From assembly GCA_025980765.1 (NCBI GenBank), contig JAICXB010000007.1, forward strand, positions 1 through 64,000: a DNA stretch of 64,000 nt, given 5' to 3'. The position numbers and the translations under genes were made by a program. The DNA comes from Terriglobales bacterium (GTDB lineage Bacteria > Acidobacteriota > Terriglobia > Terriglobales > Acidobacteriaceae). The notes under the pieces were generated by a model. It did not search any database and was not told where the DNA came from. It worked only from the letters and a program-made list of their open reading frames with translations. The stretch's first letter is position 1, and each line of letters begins with the position of its first letter. This document shows positions 41,112 through 51,011 of this stretch, piece by piece.

Positions 41112-42044
41112 GTGCCACTCACAGCAACCCTCGGCAAAGAATCACGTTCGAGCACAGCCAAAGCGGAAAAGAAATCGCAGCTTCAGATCCTCCGCGCTGC
41201 CAATTTCGAGAATCTCTCCAGCCTGGTGCACGGCTTCAGTACGCGATCGGGTGGATTCTCCGCTGCATATGGCGGGCGCCAGCTCAATCTGGGATTCACG
41301 GCATCAGACGCGCACTCCGCGGTTGAGCGCAATCGGCTGGCATTCTTGCGATCCGCGACCGGTCGCTCGCGAGCGATTCCGGCGTTAGTGACGCTACGGC
41401 AAATCCATTCCGGTATCGTGCACATTCTGGATAGAACTCGCGGCATCCCAGAGCGTCCCTTGCGCGGAGACGGCGTGATCACCAATCGGCGGGGCAACCT
41501 GCTGGGCATTCAAGTCGCCGATTGCGTTCCCGTCCTGGTTGCCGACCGCCAGGGCCGGGCAGTCGGAGCATTCCACGCCGGATGGCGTGGAACCGCAAAG
41601 CGCATTGTCGAGCGTGGCGTCGGCGCTATGCGGGCCGTCTTTGGATGTAAGCCGGAGGAGCTGTATGCGGCGATTGGTCCATGCATTCATGCATGTTGCT
41701 ACGCGGTGGGAGATGAAGTGATTGACGAATTCCAATCGCAGTTCGCCTATGCCGACGATTTGTTCAGCGAGGTTTATGATCGCGATCCGATCAAGGAAAA
41801 GTACCCTCTTCTATTTCTTACCGCTCGCGCTCCCGGACACAGCAATATCGGCCCGCAAATCCATCTCGATCTGGTGAAGGCGAACTTCAACCAACTTCTA
41901 GAAGCAGGAGTTCCGGAAAGTAACATCTGGGCAGCGGTGGAATGTACCTCGTGCCGCACCGATCTGCTGTTCTCCCACCGGGCCGAATCCGGGTACACAG
42001 GAAGAATGATGGCGCTGGTCGGACTTCTGGACAAACTCACCTAG
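41112..42044 (+). CDS. pgeF: Peptidoglycan editing factor / YfiH (laccase-like) family
   Basis: LVHGFSTRSGGFS, GDGVITNRRGNLLGIQVADCVPVLVADRQGRAVGAFHAGWRGTAKRIVERGV, AAIGPCIHACCYAVGDEV. Confidence 0.92.
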   Translation: MPLTATLGKESRSSTAKAEKKSQLQILRAANFENLSSLVHGFSTRSGGFSAAYGGRQLNLGFTASDAHSAVERNRLAFLRSATGRSRAIPALVTLRQIHSGIVHILDRTRGIPERPLRGDGVITNRRGNLLGIQVADCVPVLVADRQGRAVGAFHAGWRGTAKRIVERGVGAMRAVFGCKPEELYAAIGPCIHACCYAVGDEVIDEFQSQFAYADDLFSEVYDRDPIKEKYPLLFLTARAPGHSNIGPQIHLDLVKANFNQLLEAGVPESNIWAAVECTSCRTDLLFSHRAESGYTGRMMALVGLLDKLT

Positions 42045-42112
42045 GCCGAGGGGCGGCCCGGACCGCACGACGGTCCGTTCGGCTTCCTTGCGTCTCAGTG
42101 GTGAAAAACGAT

Positions 42113-42823
42113 TTACTTCGCCAGCGCGGCTTCGCGCTCTCTGGCGATCTGCGCTACGCCGGGTGACTTGTCCGAGGCAAGCTGCTCGTACATCTTCTTT
42201 GCCTGCGCAGGATCGGTGGATTCGTACAGCGTCGCCAGGGCAAACTGGGCCCGCTCTCGCGATACCGACTCTGTCGGATGAGACATCAGGTCGCTGTAGA
42301 TCTTGATTGCATCAGCATTCCGGTTTGTCGCCTCATACGTTGATGCCAAGCCTAACTTCGCCAGCGAAGCCAAATCCTGGTGTCTTGCCTCGCTCAGAGC
42401 CTTGAACTTCGATTCGGCGCTGGGGTAATCGCCGGCTTCCAATGCAGAAACCGCCGCCATATAAGCGGCGTTCTTGCCGGCCTGCGTGTTGCCATACTTG
42501 TCGGCCACAGACTGGAACTGCTTCTCCGCCTCTTTGGAACGCTGCTCGGCCGAGGTGAAGGTGAGTTGGCCGGGAGTTGCCGGGGCGTCAGGAGCGCGCA
42601 GCGGAGCGTTATAGACGTTCATGGCCTCGCCCATGGCTACACTGGCCACGTCCTGCTGGTGGGTGTGCCAATAATAGGTCGCGCCGGCGGCGACCACGAT
42701 GACCAGCACGATCACTGAGATTAGCGTGATCTGCTTCCTATGGGCTTGAGCTGCCTCCAATGCATGGAGGCTGGCTTCTTTGAATTTGTCTTCCTTAAGT
42801 TGATGACGGGTATAGCTCTGCAC
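42113..42823 (-). CDS. TPR-repeat membrane-anchored protein (YfgM-like)
   Basis: MQSYTRHQLKEDKFKEASLHALEAAQAHRKQITLISVIVLVIVVAAGATYYWHTH followed by TPR-like helices. Confidence 0.75.
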   Translation of the reverse strand: MQSYTRHQLKEDKFKEASLHALEAAQAHRKQITLISVIVLVIVVAAGATYYWHTHQQDVASVAMGEAMNVYNAPLRAPDAPATPGQLTFTSAEQRSKEAEKQFQSVADKYGNTQAGKNAAYMAAVSALEAGDYPSAESKFKALSEARHQDLASLAKLGLASTYEATNRNADAIKIYSDLMSHPTESVSRERAQFALATLYESTDPAQAKKMYEQLASDKSPGVAQIAREREAALAK

Positions 42824-42902
42824 GAACTGTCCTTCGTTGCGGGATTGCCTGCCAGGAGGGAAAACCTTGGACGGCCAAAGACTCTAGTTTAGCAGAACCC
42901 GC

Positions 42903-43021
42903 CAGGGTTAACACGAAGGTCACAAAGGACTCAGAAGGTCACGGAGAAGCGGAAATTCCAAAACGACCAGAGTTTCTCCGTGAACTCGTGGGTTTCCTTC
43001 GTGACCTTCGTGTTAACCCCG
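42903..43021. repeat. GTTAACACGAAGG-type inverted repeat
   Basis: AGGGTTAACACGAAGGTCACAAAGGA ... CCTTCGTGACCTTCGTGTTAACCCC. Confidence 0.85.
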
Positions 43022-43057
43022 GGCTTCTCCCGTACAATATTCTCTCCTGGAGACAGA

Positions 43058-43342
43058 ATGATCTGCCTGACGGTCCACCTCACCGTAAAAGCCGGACGCG
43101 AGCAAGAGACTGCGGACATGTTCCGCTCTTACGTAAAACTGGTGCAGACCGAACCCGGGTGCATGCGCTTTGACGTGCAGCAGTCGCGCAAAGATCCGCG
43201 CCGGTTCCTGCTGTACGAGCTCTATCGCGATGACGGCGCCCTCGACGCGCATCGCCGCACTCCGCATTTTCTCGACTACACGCCCAAGCTCGAAGACCTG
43301 GTCGAACAGCGCGAGTCGGAGATCTTCAACAACGTCGCATGA
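43058..43342 (+). CDS. Antibiotic biosynthesis monooxygenase (ABM) domain protein
   Basis: [74 protein letters not shown]; start placed after the upstream inverted repeat. Confidence 0.88.
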   Translation: MICLTVHLTVKAGREQETADMFRSYVKLVQTEPGCMRFDVQQSRKDPRRFLLYELYRDDGALDAHRRTPHFLDYTPKLEDLVEQRESEIFNNVA

Positions 43343-44577
43343 GCTTTCCCCCGGTTGAAGAGCAGCTCGCATATCTCAAAAAGGGCGCGGCGGAGATCAT
43401 TCGCGAAAGCGAGCTGCGCGAACGGCTGGAGCAGTCGGCAAAAACTGGACGCCCATTGCGGGTGAAGGCCGGTTTCGATCCCACGGCTCCCGACTTGCAT
43501 CTCGGCCACACTGTGCTCATCCGCAAGCTGAAGCACTTCCAGGACCTGGGGCACACGGTCATATTCCTGATCGGCGACTTCACCGGCATGATCGGCGATC
43601 CTACCGGACGCTCGATAACCCGCAAGCCCCTTACCCGCGAGGAAATTGATGCCAACGCCGAAACCTACAAGCAGCAGGTATTCAAAATTCTGGATCCGGC
43701 GAAGACCGTCATCGACTTCAACCGGCGCTGGTTTGCGAAGTTTACCGCCGACGATTTCGTGCGGCTAGCCGCCAAGTACACGGTTTCGCAAATGCTCGAG
43801 CGCGAGGATTTCCATTCGCGCTTCCAGCACGAAAAGCCGATCGCGATTCACGAACTGCTGTATCCCCTGGCGCAGGGCTATGACTCGGTCGCGCTGGAAG
43901 CCGACGTCGAGCTTGGCGGCACCGACCAGAAGTTCAATCTGCTGGTGGGGCGGGAGCTGCAGCGGCAATACGGGCAACCATCCCAAATCGTGCTGACTAC
44001 GCCACTCATCGAAGGTCTCGATGGCGTGCAGAAGATGTCAAAGTCACTAGGCAATGCCATCGGCATCGAGGACCCGCCGCTGGAGATGTACGGCAAACTG
44101 ATGTCGATCTCCGACGAGCTGATGTGGCGCTACTGGACGCTGCTCACCGATCTTCATTCGGACCAAATTGAAGCTCTAAAAGCGCGAGTCGCTTCAGGCG
44201 ACTGCCATCCCATGCAGGTGAAAAAAGATCTTGCGCGCCGGATTGTGGAAGACTTTCATTCGCAGCAGGCGGCGCGAGAAGCCGAAGAAAACTGGACAAA
44301 ACAGTTTCAGAAAAATGAAACACCGGAGACCGTGGAGCTGGTGACGCTGGCAAAAAAGGACGTCTCTGCAAGCAAAGCTGACTCGCTGAGACTCGATCGC
44401 ATTCTGTTCTTGAGTGGTTTGGCGGAATCCGCCACTGATGCGCAGCGCAAAATCAAGCAACGGGCTGTAAAGATCGACGGAAATGTCTGTGAACAGATGA
44501 ATTTACCGCTGAAGCCTCCAGCCGAGCTGACGATTCGAGTGGGCCGGCAAATTCGACGAGTGAAGATTGAGCAGTAG
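43339..44577 (+). CDS. tyrS: Tyrosine-tRNA ligase
   Basis: [52 protein letters not shown]...[17 protein letters not shown]-terminal S4-like domain. Confidence 0.96.
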   Translation: MSFPPVEEQLAYLKKGAAEIIRESELRERLEQSAKTGRPLRVKAGFDPTAPDLHLGHTVLIRKLKHFQDLGHTVIFLIGDFTGMIGDPTGRSITRKPLTREEIDANAETYKQQVFKILDPAKTVIDFNRRWFAKFTADDFVRLAAKYTVSQMLEREDFHSRFQHEKPIAIHELLYPLAQGYDSVALEADVELGGTDQKFNLLVGRELQRQYGQPSQIVLTTPLIEGLDGVQKMSKSLGNAIGIEDPPLEMYGKLMSISDELMWRYWTLLTDLHSDQIEALKARVASGDCHPMQVKKDLARRIVEDFHSQQAAREAEENWTKQFQKNETPETVELVTLAKKDVSASKADSLRLDRILFLSGLAESATDAQRKIKQRAVKIDGNVCEQMNLPLKPPAELTIRVGRQIRRVKIEQ

Positions 44578-44626
44578 ATTGCATCCTTCGTGGACACCAT
44601 GTCGCAAACAAATCCTCAATTACCAC

Positions 44627-45313
44627 TCACCCCACAAACTTGTATCCCAACCCTTGCACGGTCAGGATCAGCGCCGGCTGTTTTGCGTCTTCTTCGAGTT
44701 TTTGCCGCAGGCTGGCGATATGGACATCGACAGTGCGGGTGTAGGTTTCGGCGTTGTAACCCCACACTTCTTTGAGCAGGACGCCGCGGGAAATAGTAGC
44801 GCCACGGTGTTCGACCAGATATCGCACTAATTGAAATTCGCGGGCGGAGAGCGCAATCGCGCGGCCGTCGCGTGAGACCTCGGTGCCGCGAAAGTCAATG
44901 CGAAGCGATCCGATGTCGATGATCCCATTTTGGTACGCGTTTCGCTGCGGAGCCCGCCGAAGCAACGCCTCGACTCGCGCCAGTAACTCTGCCATCTCGA
45001 ATGGCTTGGTGAGATAGTCGTCGGCGCCGAGCTTGAGGCCGGCAACTTTGTCCGCAGTTTGTCCGCGGGCGGTGAGCATGAGGATGGGTGTGATCAATCC
45101 GGCTTTGCGGATCTCGCGACACACCTCGAAGCCACTGCGGCGTGGCAGCATCACATCGAGCAAAATCAAATCGAAGGGAAGAGTGCCGGCTTTGGCCAGG
45201 GCATCATCGCCGTCACCGGCCCAGCTTACGATGTAGTCCTCGCTGCGCAGACGGTCGATCAGCGTCATGCGAAGTGCGGCTTCGTCCTCCACGAGGAGGA
45301 TGTTCTGATTCAC
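44627..45313 (-). CDS. OmpR/PhoB-family response regulator
   Basis: NILLVEDEAALRMTLIDRLRSEDY...LPFDLILLDVMLPRRSGFEVC...ARGQTADKVAGLKLGADDYLTKPFEMAELLARV + winged helix. Confidence 0.95.
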   Translation of the reverse strand: MNQNILLVEDEAALRMTLIDRLRSEDYIVSWAGDGDDALAKAGTLPFDLILLDVMLPRRSGFEVCREIRKAGLITPILMLTARGQTADKVAGLKLGADDYLTKPFEMAELLARVEALLRRAPQRNAYQNGIIDIGSLRIDFRGTEVSRDGRAIALSAREFQLVRYLVEHRGATISRGVLLKEVWGYNAETYTRTVDVHIASLRQKLEEDAKQPALILTVQGLGYKFVG

Positions 45314-47217
45314 TGGCTACCTGCGGTCTTCATTGTGTCGGCAGGTAGAGACGCAGCATGCTCCGCATCTACACGGGTGAGGACTGCAATGGGCAGGTGC
45401 AAAGTGAAGGCGCTGCCTTTCCCGATTTGGCTGCTCACCGTAATCCGCCCGCCCATCGCCTCGGCGACGCCTCGGGCCAGCGGCAGTCCGAGGCCGGTGC
45501 CGTGAATTTGCGCCGCAATGACTGATGGGCTGCGGTAGAACGGGTCGAAGATCTTCGCGACCTCGCCCGGGGCGATGCCCAGCCCTTTGTCTTCGATCGT
45601 GATTTCGATTTCCTTCCCAAATTGGACATGCGCTCGCACGCCAACCCAGCGGCCCTCACCGCCGTATTTCACCGCGTTGCCGATGAGATTCTGCAGGCAA
45701 TGCAGCAGCGCATCGAAATCGCCCATGACCGCCGGCAGGTCGGGTTGAATGTCTTTGTGGATCGCACAGCCGGCTGAGCGCGCAAGCTCCGCCGTGCTTT
45801 CGATGGCAGCATCGATGAGCTCCCCGATTTGCAGTCGCCGCATCTTGAATTGCTGTTTCTTCTCGCGTGCGCTGGCGAAGAGCAGTATCTGCTCGATCAA
45901 ATGCGTCAGTTGCCGCGTCTGGTTCTTAATGACGGCGGCATATCGCTCTAATTGTGCCCGCTCCTCAACTACTCCATCAAAGATGTTGTCAGCGGCCGAG
46001 GCAATCACGGCCAGGGGCGTGCGCAGTTCATGCGAGACGCCGGCGACGAATTGCATTTGCAGATCGGCCAGTTGCTGCGCGCGACGGCCGGCGAGGACCA
46101 CGATGCCCATGGTGAGAAACAATACCAGTAACACTCCGGTGCTCATAGCCAAATGCCTATAGCGGAATACCGCCACCGCAGCTTCGAGAGAACCCTGTTT
46201 GTTTTTGACCAGCAGCCGCCAGTCGCCGCCTGCATTGACGAAGCGCACAGGTTCGAACGGCTCCCCGACCGCAGCGCCTCCCATTTCGGGAGAGCCGACA
46301 TAAAGCCGGGGTCGTTCTCCGGTGGTTAGGGCAAACCCCGTGACGCGCTGCGGAGGTCCAGGTGGGCCGAACAGATGAATGGAAGCATCTTCAGAGCCGT
46401 TGTTGGTCGCTAGAGTTCCGCCGGAGGAATAAAGCTGTTGTGGCTTGCGGCCTTCGGCAATGACGGTGACGTCGTAATCAAGCCCATTCGCACCGGAAAA
46501 ATGTCGTGCAGCGAGTTGCGGGAAGACATGTTGCCGAAGAAAATCGCGATCCAGTTCGATTACGATCCACTGTGAGGCATTCTTTGTCTCGCCGCGATCT
46601 GCCGGTAATTCATCATTGATCGGGCGAAGCAGCGCGGTACTGTTCGCATCGATGATCCACACTGGGCCGATGCGCCGACGAGGGCCTCCCATCGGCTCGC
46701 GGTGCATCATCATCATTCCTTCTTGATGCCGAAACTGTATCGGACCCGGTCCACGGAAATGCAGGTGAAAGAAGGACTCATTTTCCAGAAGGGGAAACTG
46801 AGGCGGGGTTTCAACGGGGTCGAAGCGGCCAGTATTCACATTCAATTGCGAAACCTTAGGCTTCCCGTTGCTCCCATCCCAAAGATAAACACTCCTGACG
46901 AGTCCCGAATTGGCAGCGCTCATATGCCACTGCTGAACTGTTTCGGCATAACGGCCCAATTCTCCCGAGCGCAGGAGATCGTCTGAATGAGTCTCAGTGA
47001 TGAGGTCCTCGAGCTCGCGGTAGAAGTCCTGGCGGAAGCCCAGCATCGAATTCGCCAAGCCCGCGCGCATGCGGGCAGTGGCGGCATCGCTGATCGCGCG
47101 GCTCCAGTGGTACTGCATTACAGCGAGCGCCAGCAACACCAAGGTGAGAACAACGATCGTTGCCGGCCAGAAGAAACGGCTTTTGAACGGGAATTTCACT
47201 GAACAAATTTCTTGCAA
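45310..47217 (-). CDS. Sensor histidine kinase
   Basis: H-box VAGVSHELRTPLAVI, HATPase DALLHCLQNLIGNAVKYG, IFDPFYRS, GTGLGLPLARGVAEAMGG; overlaps the response regulator by 4 bp. Confidence 0.95.
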   Translation of the reverse strand: MQEICSVKFPFKSRFFWPATIVVLTLVLLALAVMQYHWSRAISDAATARMRAGLANSMLGFRQDFYRELEDLITETHSDDLLRSGELGRYAETVQQWHMSAANSGLVRSVYLWDGSNGKPKVSQLNVNTGRFDPVETPPQFPLLENESFFHLHFRGPGPIQFRHQEGMMMMHREPMGGPRRRIGPVWIIDANSTALLRPINDELPADRGETKNASQWIVIELDRDFLRQHVFPQLAARHFSGANGLDYDVTVIAEGRKPQQLYSSGGTLATNNGSEDASIHLFGPPGPPQRVTGFALTTGERPRLYVGSPEMGGAAVGEPFEPVRFVNAGGDWRLLVKNKQGSLEAAVAVFRYRHLAMSTGVLLVLFLTMGIVVLAGRRAQQLADLQMQFVAGVSHELRTPLAVIASAADNIFDGVVEERAQLERYAAVIKNQTRQLTHLIEQILLFASAREKKQQFKMRRLQIGELIDAAIESTAELARSAGCAIHKDIQPDLPAVMGDFDALLHCLQNLIGNAVKYGGEGRWVGVRAHVQFGKEIEITIEDKGLGIAPGEVAKIFDPFYRSPSVIAAQIHGTGLGLPLARGVAEAMGGRITVSSQIGKGSAFTLHLPIAVLTRVDAEHAASLPADTMKTAGSQ

Positions 47218-47270
47218 TGAACAAAGGGCAGGCGGAGAACGACGCGCCTGCCCTCGATCATTGTAGCCGT

Positions 47271-47735
47271 TTATTGCGGACCGGGATGGCGCATCATCAC
47301 GCCGGGCCCGTCGCGAAAGAAGAAGAAGTGATCATGTCCCAACTCCTTCAGCTTATTGCGCTGATCGGGAGTAAGGATCTGATACAGAGCGGCATGCGCC
47401 TTGGCCTGATTGGCGATGTCCTGCGCCATCATGCTGCCGATCAGGTTTGCCGCCTGGCTGATGCCGTTACTGTCATTGTTGGTGATTGCCGTTTCCAGAG
47501 CTTGATGAGCACTCTTCATGCTCTGGTGCTCGCTCTCCGGGTTTGGCTGATTCTTGAAAATGGCGAGCGCCTGCTGCTGTTGGTCTGGCGTGAGGTTTAG
47601 AAGCGTAGTCAGATGCTGGACATGGCGCTGCGCCATGGTTGCCGCATCCGGCGGGCCCTGCTCGTTTTGACTGAACATCGCCTGAGCTGCGAAGGCAACG
47701 CTGAGCAATGCAAGGGTGAGTGAAATTCGTTTCAT
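47271..47735 (-). CDS. Spy/CpxP-like periplasmic protein
   Basis: Signal peptide, MAQRHVQHLTTLLNLTPDQQQQALAIFKN ... LYQILTPDQRNKLKELG (two LTxxQ-type motifs). Confidence 0.82.
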   Translation of the reverse strand: MKRISLTLALLSVAFAAQAMFSQNEQGPPDAATMAQRHVQHLTTLLNLTPDQQQQALAIFKNQPNPESEHQSMKSAHQALETAITNNDSNGISQAANLIGSMMAQDIANQAKAHAALYQILTPDQRNKLKELGHDHFFFFRDGPGVMMRHPGPQ

Positions 47736-47952
47736 GGCTAAGTTCTCCTAACTTGGCAGGAACAGTGTCAATCAGGAACCGAGTTCGTGGCTGTAAAGTC
47801 TCGGTAAAAACTGGTAGCGGCTCTTCTTCTAAAGAAAGTGCTTGGCTTTTTACATGGAGTTTACACATGGAATGGCGTGGATGCGGGTTCGTACAGTTGA
47901 CGCGCATCTCGGTTGTTCGAAGCGCACGATTCCAATCGGAGGTTTCATCCCC

Positions 47953-48132
47953 ATGAGCTCAAGCCCATTTCGGAACCCGGATGCAAGGACAACCGGAATA
48001 CCTCAAATATTCGGTCGTCGTCGCTTCCTGCAAGTGCTCACCAGCGTACTCACATTGCTGGGAACGATCGCTGCAATCTGGTTTTCGGTTTCTGCAGGGT
48101 GCTTTGAGCTGTTTGGATATTGGCCGTCGTGA
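47953..48132 (+). CDS. Possible small membrane protein (59 aa)
   Basis: MSSSPFRNPDARTTGIPQIFGRRRFLQVLTSVLTLLGTIAAIWFSVSAGCFELFGYWPS; one TM segment; no homology evidence. Confidence 0.3.
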   Translation: MSSSPFRNPDARTTGIPQIFGRRRFLQVLTSVLTLLGTIAAIWFSVSAGCFELFGYWPS

Positions 48133-48175
48133 TTTCTAAGTATTGGGGCCAAAGAAGATTGTTCAATTCTGCGAA

Positions 48176-48378
48176 TGTCATCCTGAAGGCCATCTTTTGG
48201 CCGAAGGATCTCCCGCAATGCCTCTGGGTGAAATCCAGGTGCGAGGCTCTTCGGCCACGAGGACGGAGTCGTGCAAGAGCCTCGGACCAGCAGTTAAGTC
48301 TGACGCACGACAGGGGATCTCTTCGGCAAGCTCAGGGCAGGCTCTTCGCCCGCCGCGGCGGGCGAAGGATGACAGATT
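48176..48378. repeat. TGTCATCCTGA...CGAAGGATC dispersed element with inverted second end
   Basis: ATGTCATCCTGAAGGCCATCTTTTGGCCGAAGGATCTC ... GGGATCTCTTCGGCAAGC ... CGCCCGCCGCGGCGGGCGAAGGATGACAG. Confidence 0.6.
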
Positions 48379-48407
48379 TAAGGAGTATTTGACAGTACGA
48401 CAGTTTT

Positions 48408-49073
48408 CTACTGATTCACCGGAATCTTGATGATCTTCTTCTGGATCGCATAGGTCACTAGCTGGGCTTTGTTGTGAATGTCGAGTTTGCGCATGAGGTT
48501 GAATTTGTGCGCCTCCACCGTCTTTACGCTCAATCCTAGAATCACGGCGATTTCCTTGACGGAATTTCCCTCGGCCAGCAGTTTGAGGATTTCTCGTTCC
48601 CGCGGAGTCAAAGTTGAGATCCGTGGACGCATCCTGGTATCGCGCACGCGTGAACGGAAGTCTTCGACCAGTTTGCCCAGCACCTGCGAGCTCAGATATT
48701 TCCCGCCCTTATAGACATCGCGGACCGCGGTGAGCAGTTGCGGAGCCGGGGTGTCTTTCAGCACATACCCGGCAGCGCCCACTTCGAGACATTGAATGAG
48801 GTAATCCTCGTCTTCGTACATGGTGAGAAAGAGGATCTTGGTCTCAGGACGGTTCTTGCGGATTTGTCGCGCGGCCTCGAAAGACGAGAGTCCGGGCATG
48901 CCGATGTCCATTAGCACGATGTCGGGCCGAAGCTCGCGCGATTTTTCTATCGACTCGCCGGCGTCGGCGGCCTCGCCGACCACTTCAAAATCGGATTCGG
49001 TTTCCAGCAGGCGTCTCACGCCTTGACGAAACAGCGTGTGGTCATCGGTCAACAAGCATCTGATCTTTGGCAT
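48408..49073 (-). CDS. NarL/FixJ-family response regulator
   Basis: IRCLLTDDHTLFRQGVRRLL...DIVLMDIGMPGLSS...LTPREREILKLLAEGNSVKEIAVILGLSVKTVEAHKFNLMRKLDIHNKAQLVTYAI. Confidence 0.95.
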   Translation of the reverse strand: MPKIRCLLTDDHTLFRQGVRRLLETESDFEVVGEAADAGESIEKSRELRPDIVLMDIGMPGLSSFEAARQIRKNRPETKILFLTMYEDEDYLIQCLEVGAAGYVLKDTPAPQLLTAVRDVYKGGKYLSSQVLGKLVEDFRSRVRDTRMRPRISTLTPREREILKLLAEGNSVKEIAVILGLSVKTVEAHKFNLMRKLDIHNKAQLVTYAIQKKIIKIPVNQ

Positions 49074-49079
49074 TGAAAT

Positions 49080-49208
49080 CCTTATAGCTGCTAGCTTCTA
49101 GCTGCTGGCTGCTGGCTAAAATCAACGGCAACACCAAAAAGGCTTTTGCTGATTTCCTGGCGTTGTGGTTGCCGTTAACTAGCAGCCAGTAGCTAGCAGC
49201 TAGTAGCT
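49080..49208. repeat. AGCTGCT heptamer-phased inverted repeat
   Basis: TATAGCTGCTAGCTTCTAGCTGCTGGCTGCTGGCT...AACGGCAACACC ... GGTTGCCGTTAACTAGCAGCCAGTAGCTAGCAGCTAGTAGCTC. Confidence 0.75.
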
Positions 49209-49210
49209 CT

Positions 49211-50860
49211 TCACGCTGTCTGCGACATGGCTCCTTCGTACAACCCGGCTGGCACCATGATTTCCAGCCGCGTTCCCTTGCCTTTTTCGGAGTGCACCCG
49301 AACTTCTCCATCCAGAGAAGCTACTCTTTCTCTGATTCCGGCCAGGCCGAAAGAGTGGCCACGTGGGGTGCTTATCTTACTCGGCATGCCCACGCCGTCG
49401 TCTTCCACGCTAACAAAGACCGTGCCTTCATGCCGGCTGATCTGGACCGAAGCTGAGTGCGCCTGGGCGTGCTTGGCTATATTATGCAGCGATTCCTGCA
49501 CTACACGATAGATGGCCGCTTCAATATCCGGAGCCAATCGCCCGACGTCTTCGTTGATAACCACCCGAACCTTGATGCCGGTCGCTTTGGCCAGGTCCTT
49601 TGCCTCTTTGCGAATCGCCGCCACCAGACCCAGCTCCTGAAGCACCAGCGGGGAGAGCCGGGCAATGATGCGGCGAATCCCCTCAATGGTGCGATCGACG
49701 ACGGAGACGGTCTCACGAATCTTCGATTTCGCGGTCCGTCCGGTAAGTTGGGCCTCCAGCATTCCCAGATACAGACGAATGACCATTAGCGCCTGCCCGG
49801 TCTCGTCGTGCAACTCGCGGCTGATGCGCTTGCGCTCGTCTTCCTGCACCGCCAGCAGGTGGGCAGAAAGCTCGGCAATCCGCGCTTCGCGAGCGCGAAG
49901 CTCGTCAGTCAACTGCGCGCGTTCAATGGCCATCACGGTGCGGTCAGCGATGGCGCGCATGAGGTCGCGCTCATTCGGCAGCCATTCATACGGCCGGGCA
50001 AATCCCAACATCAGAACGCCGACGACGCTCTTGGCAGATTTGAGCGGCACCCCCCAGAGCGAGGTGGCGCGTTCCTTGATGGCGGGATGCACAATGCGAG
50101 CATCGTTGGCGACATCGAGAATCATCTCCGGCTCGCCGCTTTCCACCAGGCTGCCGCAGAAGCCTTTGCCGAATTCAATTTCGGAATGCTCGGCGATTAG
50201 GCCTTCGATGCCCAATGAGCTCTGGAGCTGGAAGCCATCGCCTTCGGGCTGGCGGAGCAGGATAGCGGCCATCGAAGCGCCAAAGTTGGCGCTGGTGATC
50301 TCCAGCACCTTTAAAAACATGGTGTCGATCTCGGCCGCAGCCAGTTCGGCGTCCAGCACCCGCAACAGGGTCGCGAATTCGCGCGTTTTGGCGTCAAAGT
50401 AGGCCCCGGCAACGGTCACAAAACTGGCCGAGCGCAGCACGTCAAGAGTGGCGGTAACTTCCTTCAGACGCTGGCCAAACAGCCCACTCAGGTACGGCTC
50501 GCATAGCTCCTGGTAGGCCTCCATGGAACGAGCGACGGTACGGGTGTCGACCTGGAGCTTGGCCAGGCGCATGCCAAAGTAGTCAACATTCTCGAAGAAC
50601 CCGCTGATGTCGCCATGGGAGAAAAAGGAATGCGCGGTGGCAAGGTTCAGGCGCTCAAGAGCGCCCAGTTCCCGGCGTCCAAAACCGAATTCAGCCGAGG
50701 CCTGCTCCCGCCACTTCTCCGTAACATCAGCATAATAAGGATTCAGAGCGTTGAGGATTTCGACCAGTAACTCGCGCGAACTGTCCTTGAGTGACAGCAC
50801 TGAAGACAAAAGTCCACTCCCTGGGGCTTGTGGTGGGGGCAAAAACAGCAGCCGGATCAA
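49211..50860 (-). CDS. GAF-domain sensor histidine kinase (HisKA_3 type)
   Basis: GAF region (EFGKGFCGSLVESGEPEMILDVANDARIVHPAIKERATSLWGVPL), ERKRISRELHDETGQALMVIRLYL, VVQESLHNIAKHAQA, VEDDGVGMPSK. Confidence 0.93.
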   Translation of the reverse strand: MIRLLFLPPPQAPGSGLLSSVLSLKDSSRELLVEILNALNPYYADVTEKWREQASAEFGFGRRELGALERLNLATAHSFFSHGDISGFFENVDYFGMRLAKLQVDTRTVARSMEAYQELCEPYLSGLFGQRLKEVTATLDVLRSASFVTVAGAYFDAKTREFATLLRVLDAELAAAEIDTMFLKVLEITSANFGASMAAILLRQPEGDGFQLQSSLGIEGLIAEHSEIEFGKGFCGSLVESGEPEMILDVANDARIVHPAIKERATSLWGVPLKSAKSVVGVLMLGFARPYEWLPNERDLMRAIADRTVMAIERAQLTDELRAREARIAELSAHLLAVQEDERKRISRELHDETGQALMVIRLYLGMLEAQLTGRTAKSKIRETVSVVDRTIEGIRRIIARLSPLVLQELGLVAAIRKEAKDLAKATGIKVRVVINEDVGRLAPDIEAAIYRVVQESLHNIAKHAQAHSASVQISRHEGTVFVSVEDDGVGMPSKISTPRGHSFGLAGIRERVASLDGEVRVHSEKGKGTRLEIMVPAGLYEGAMSQTA

Positions 50861-51011
50861 GCCCCCAAGTAGAAGTTATTCTATCCCGCCGTCTAAGGTT
50901 TTGTCATTAGATACTTTGCTTCACGTTAACTCTTTCATAATATGACGAATAGCTGAGGCAGGTCTTTTTGTGGCCACTTTTCAACATGGGGTTGAGCGGC
51001 TGCTCTTAGCA

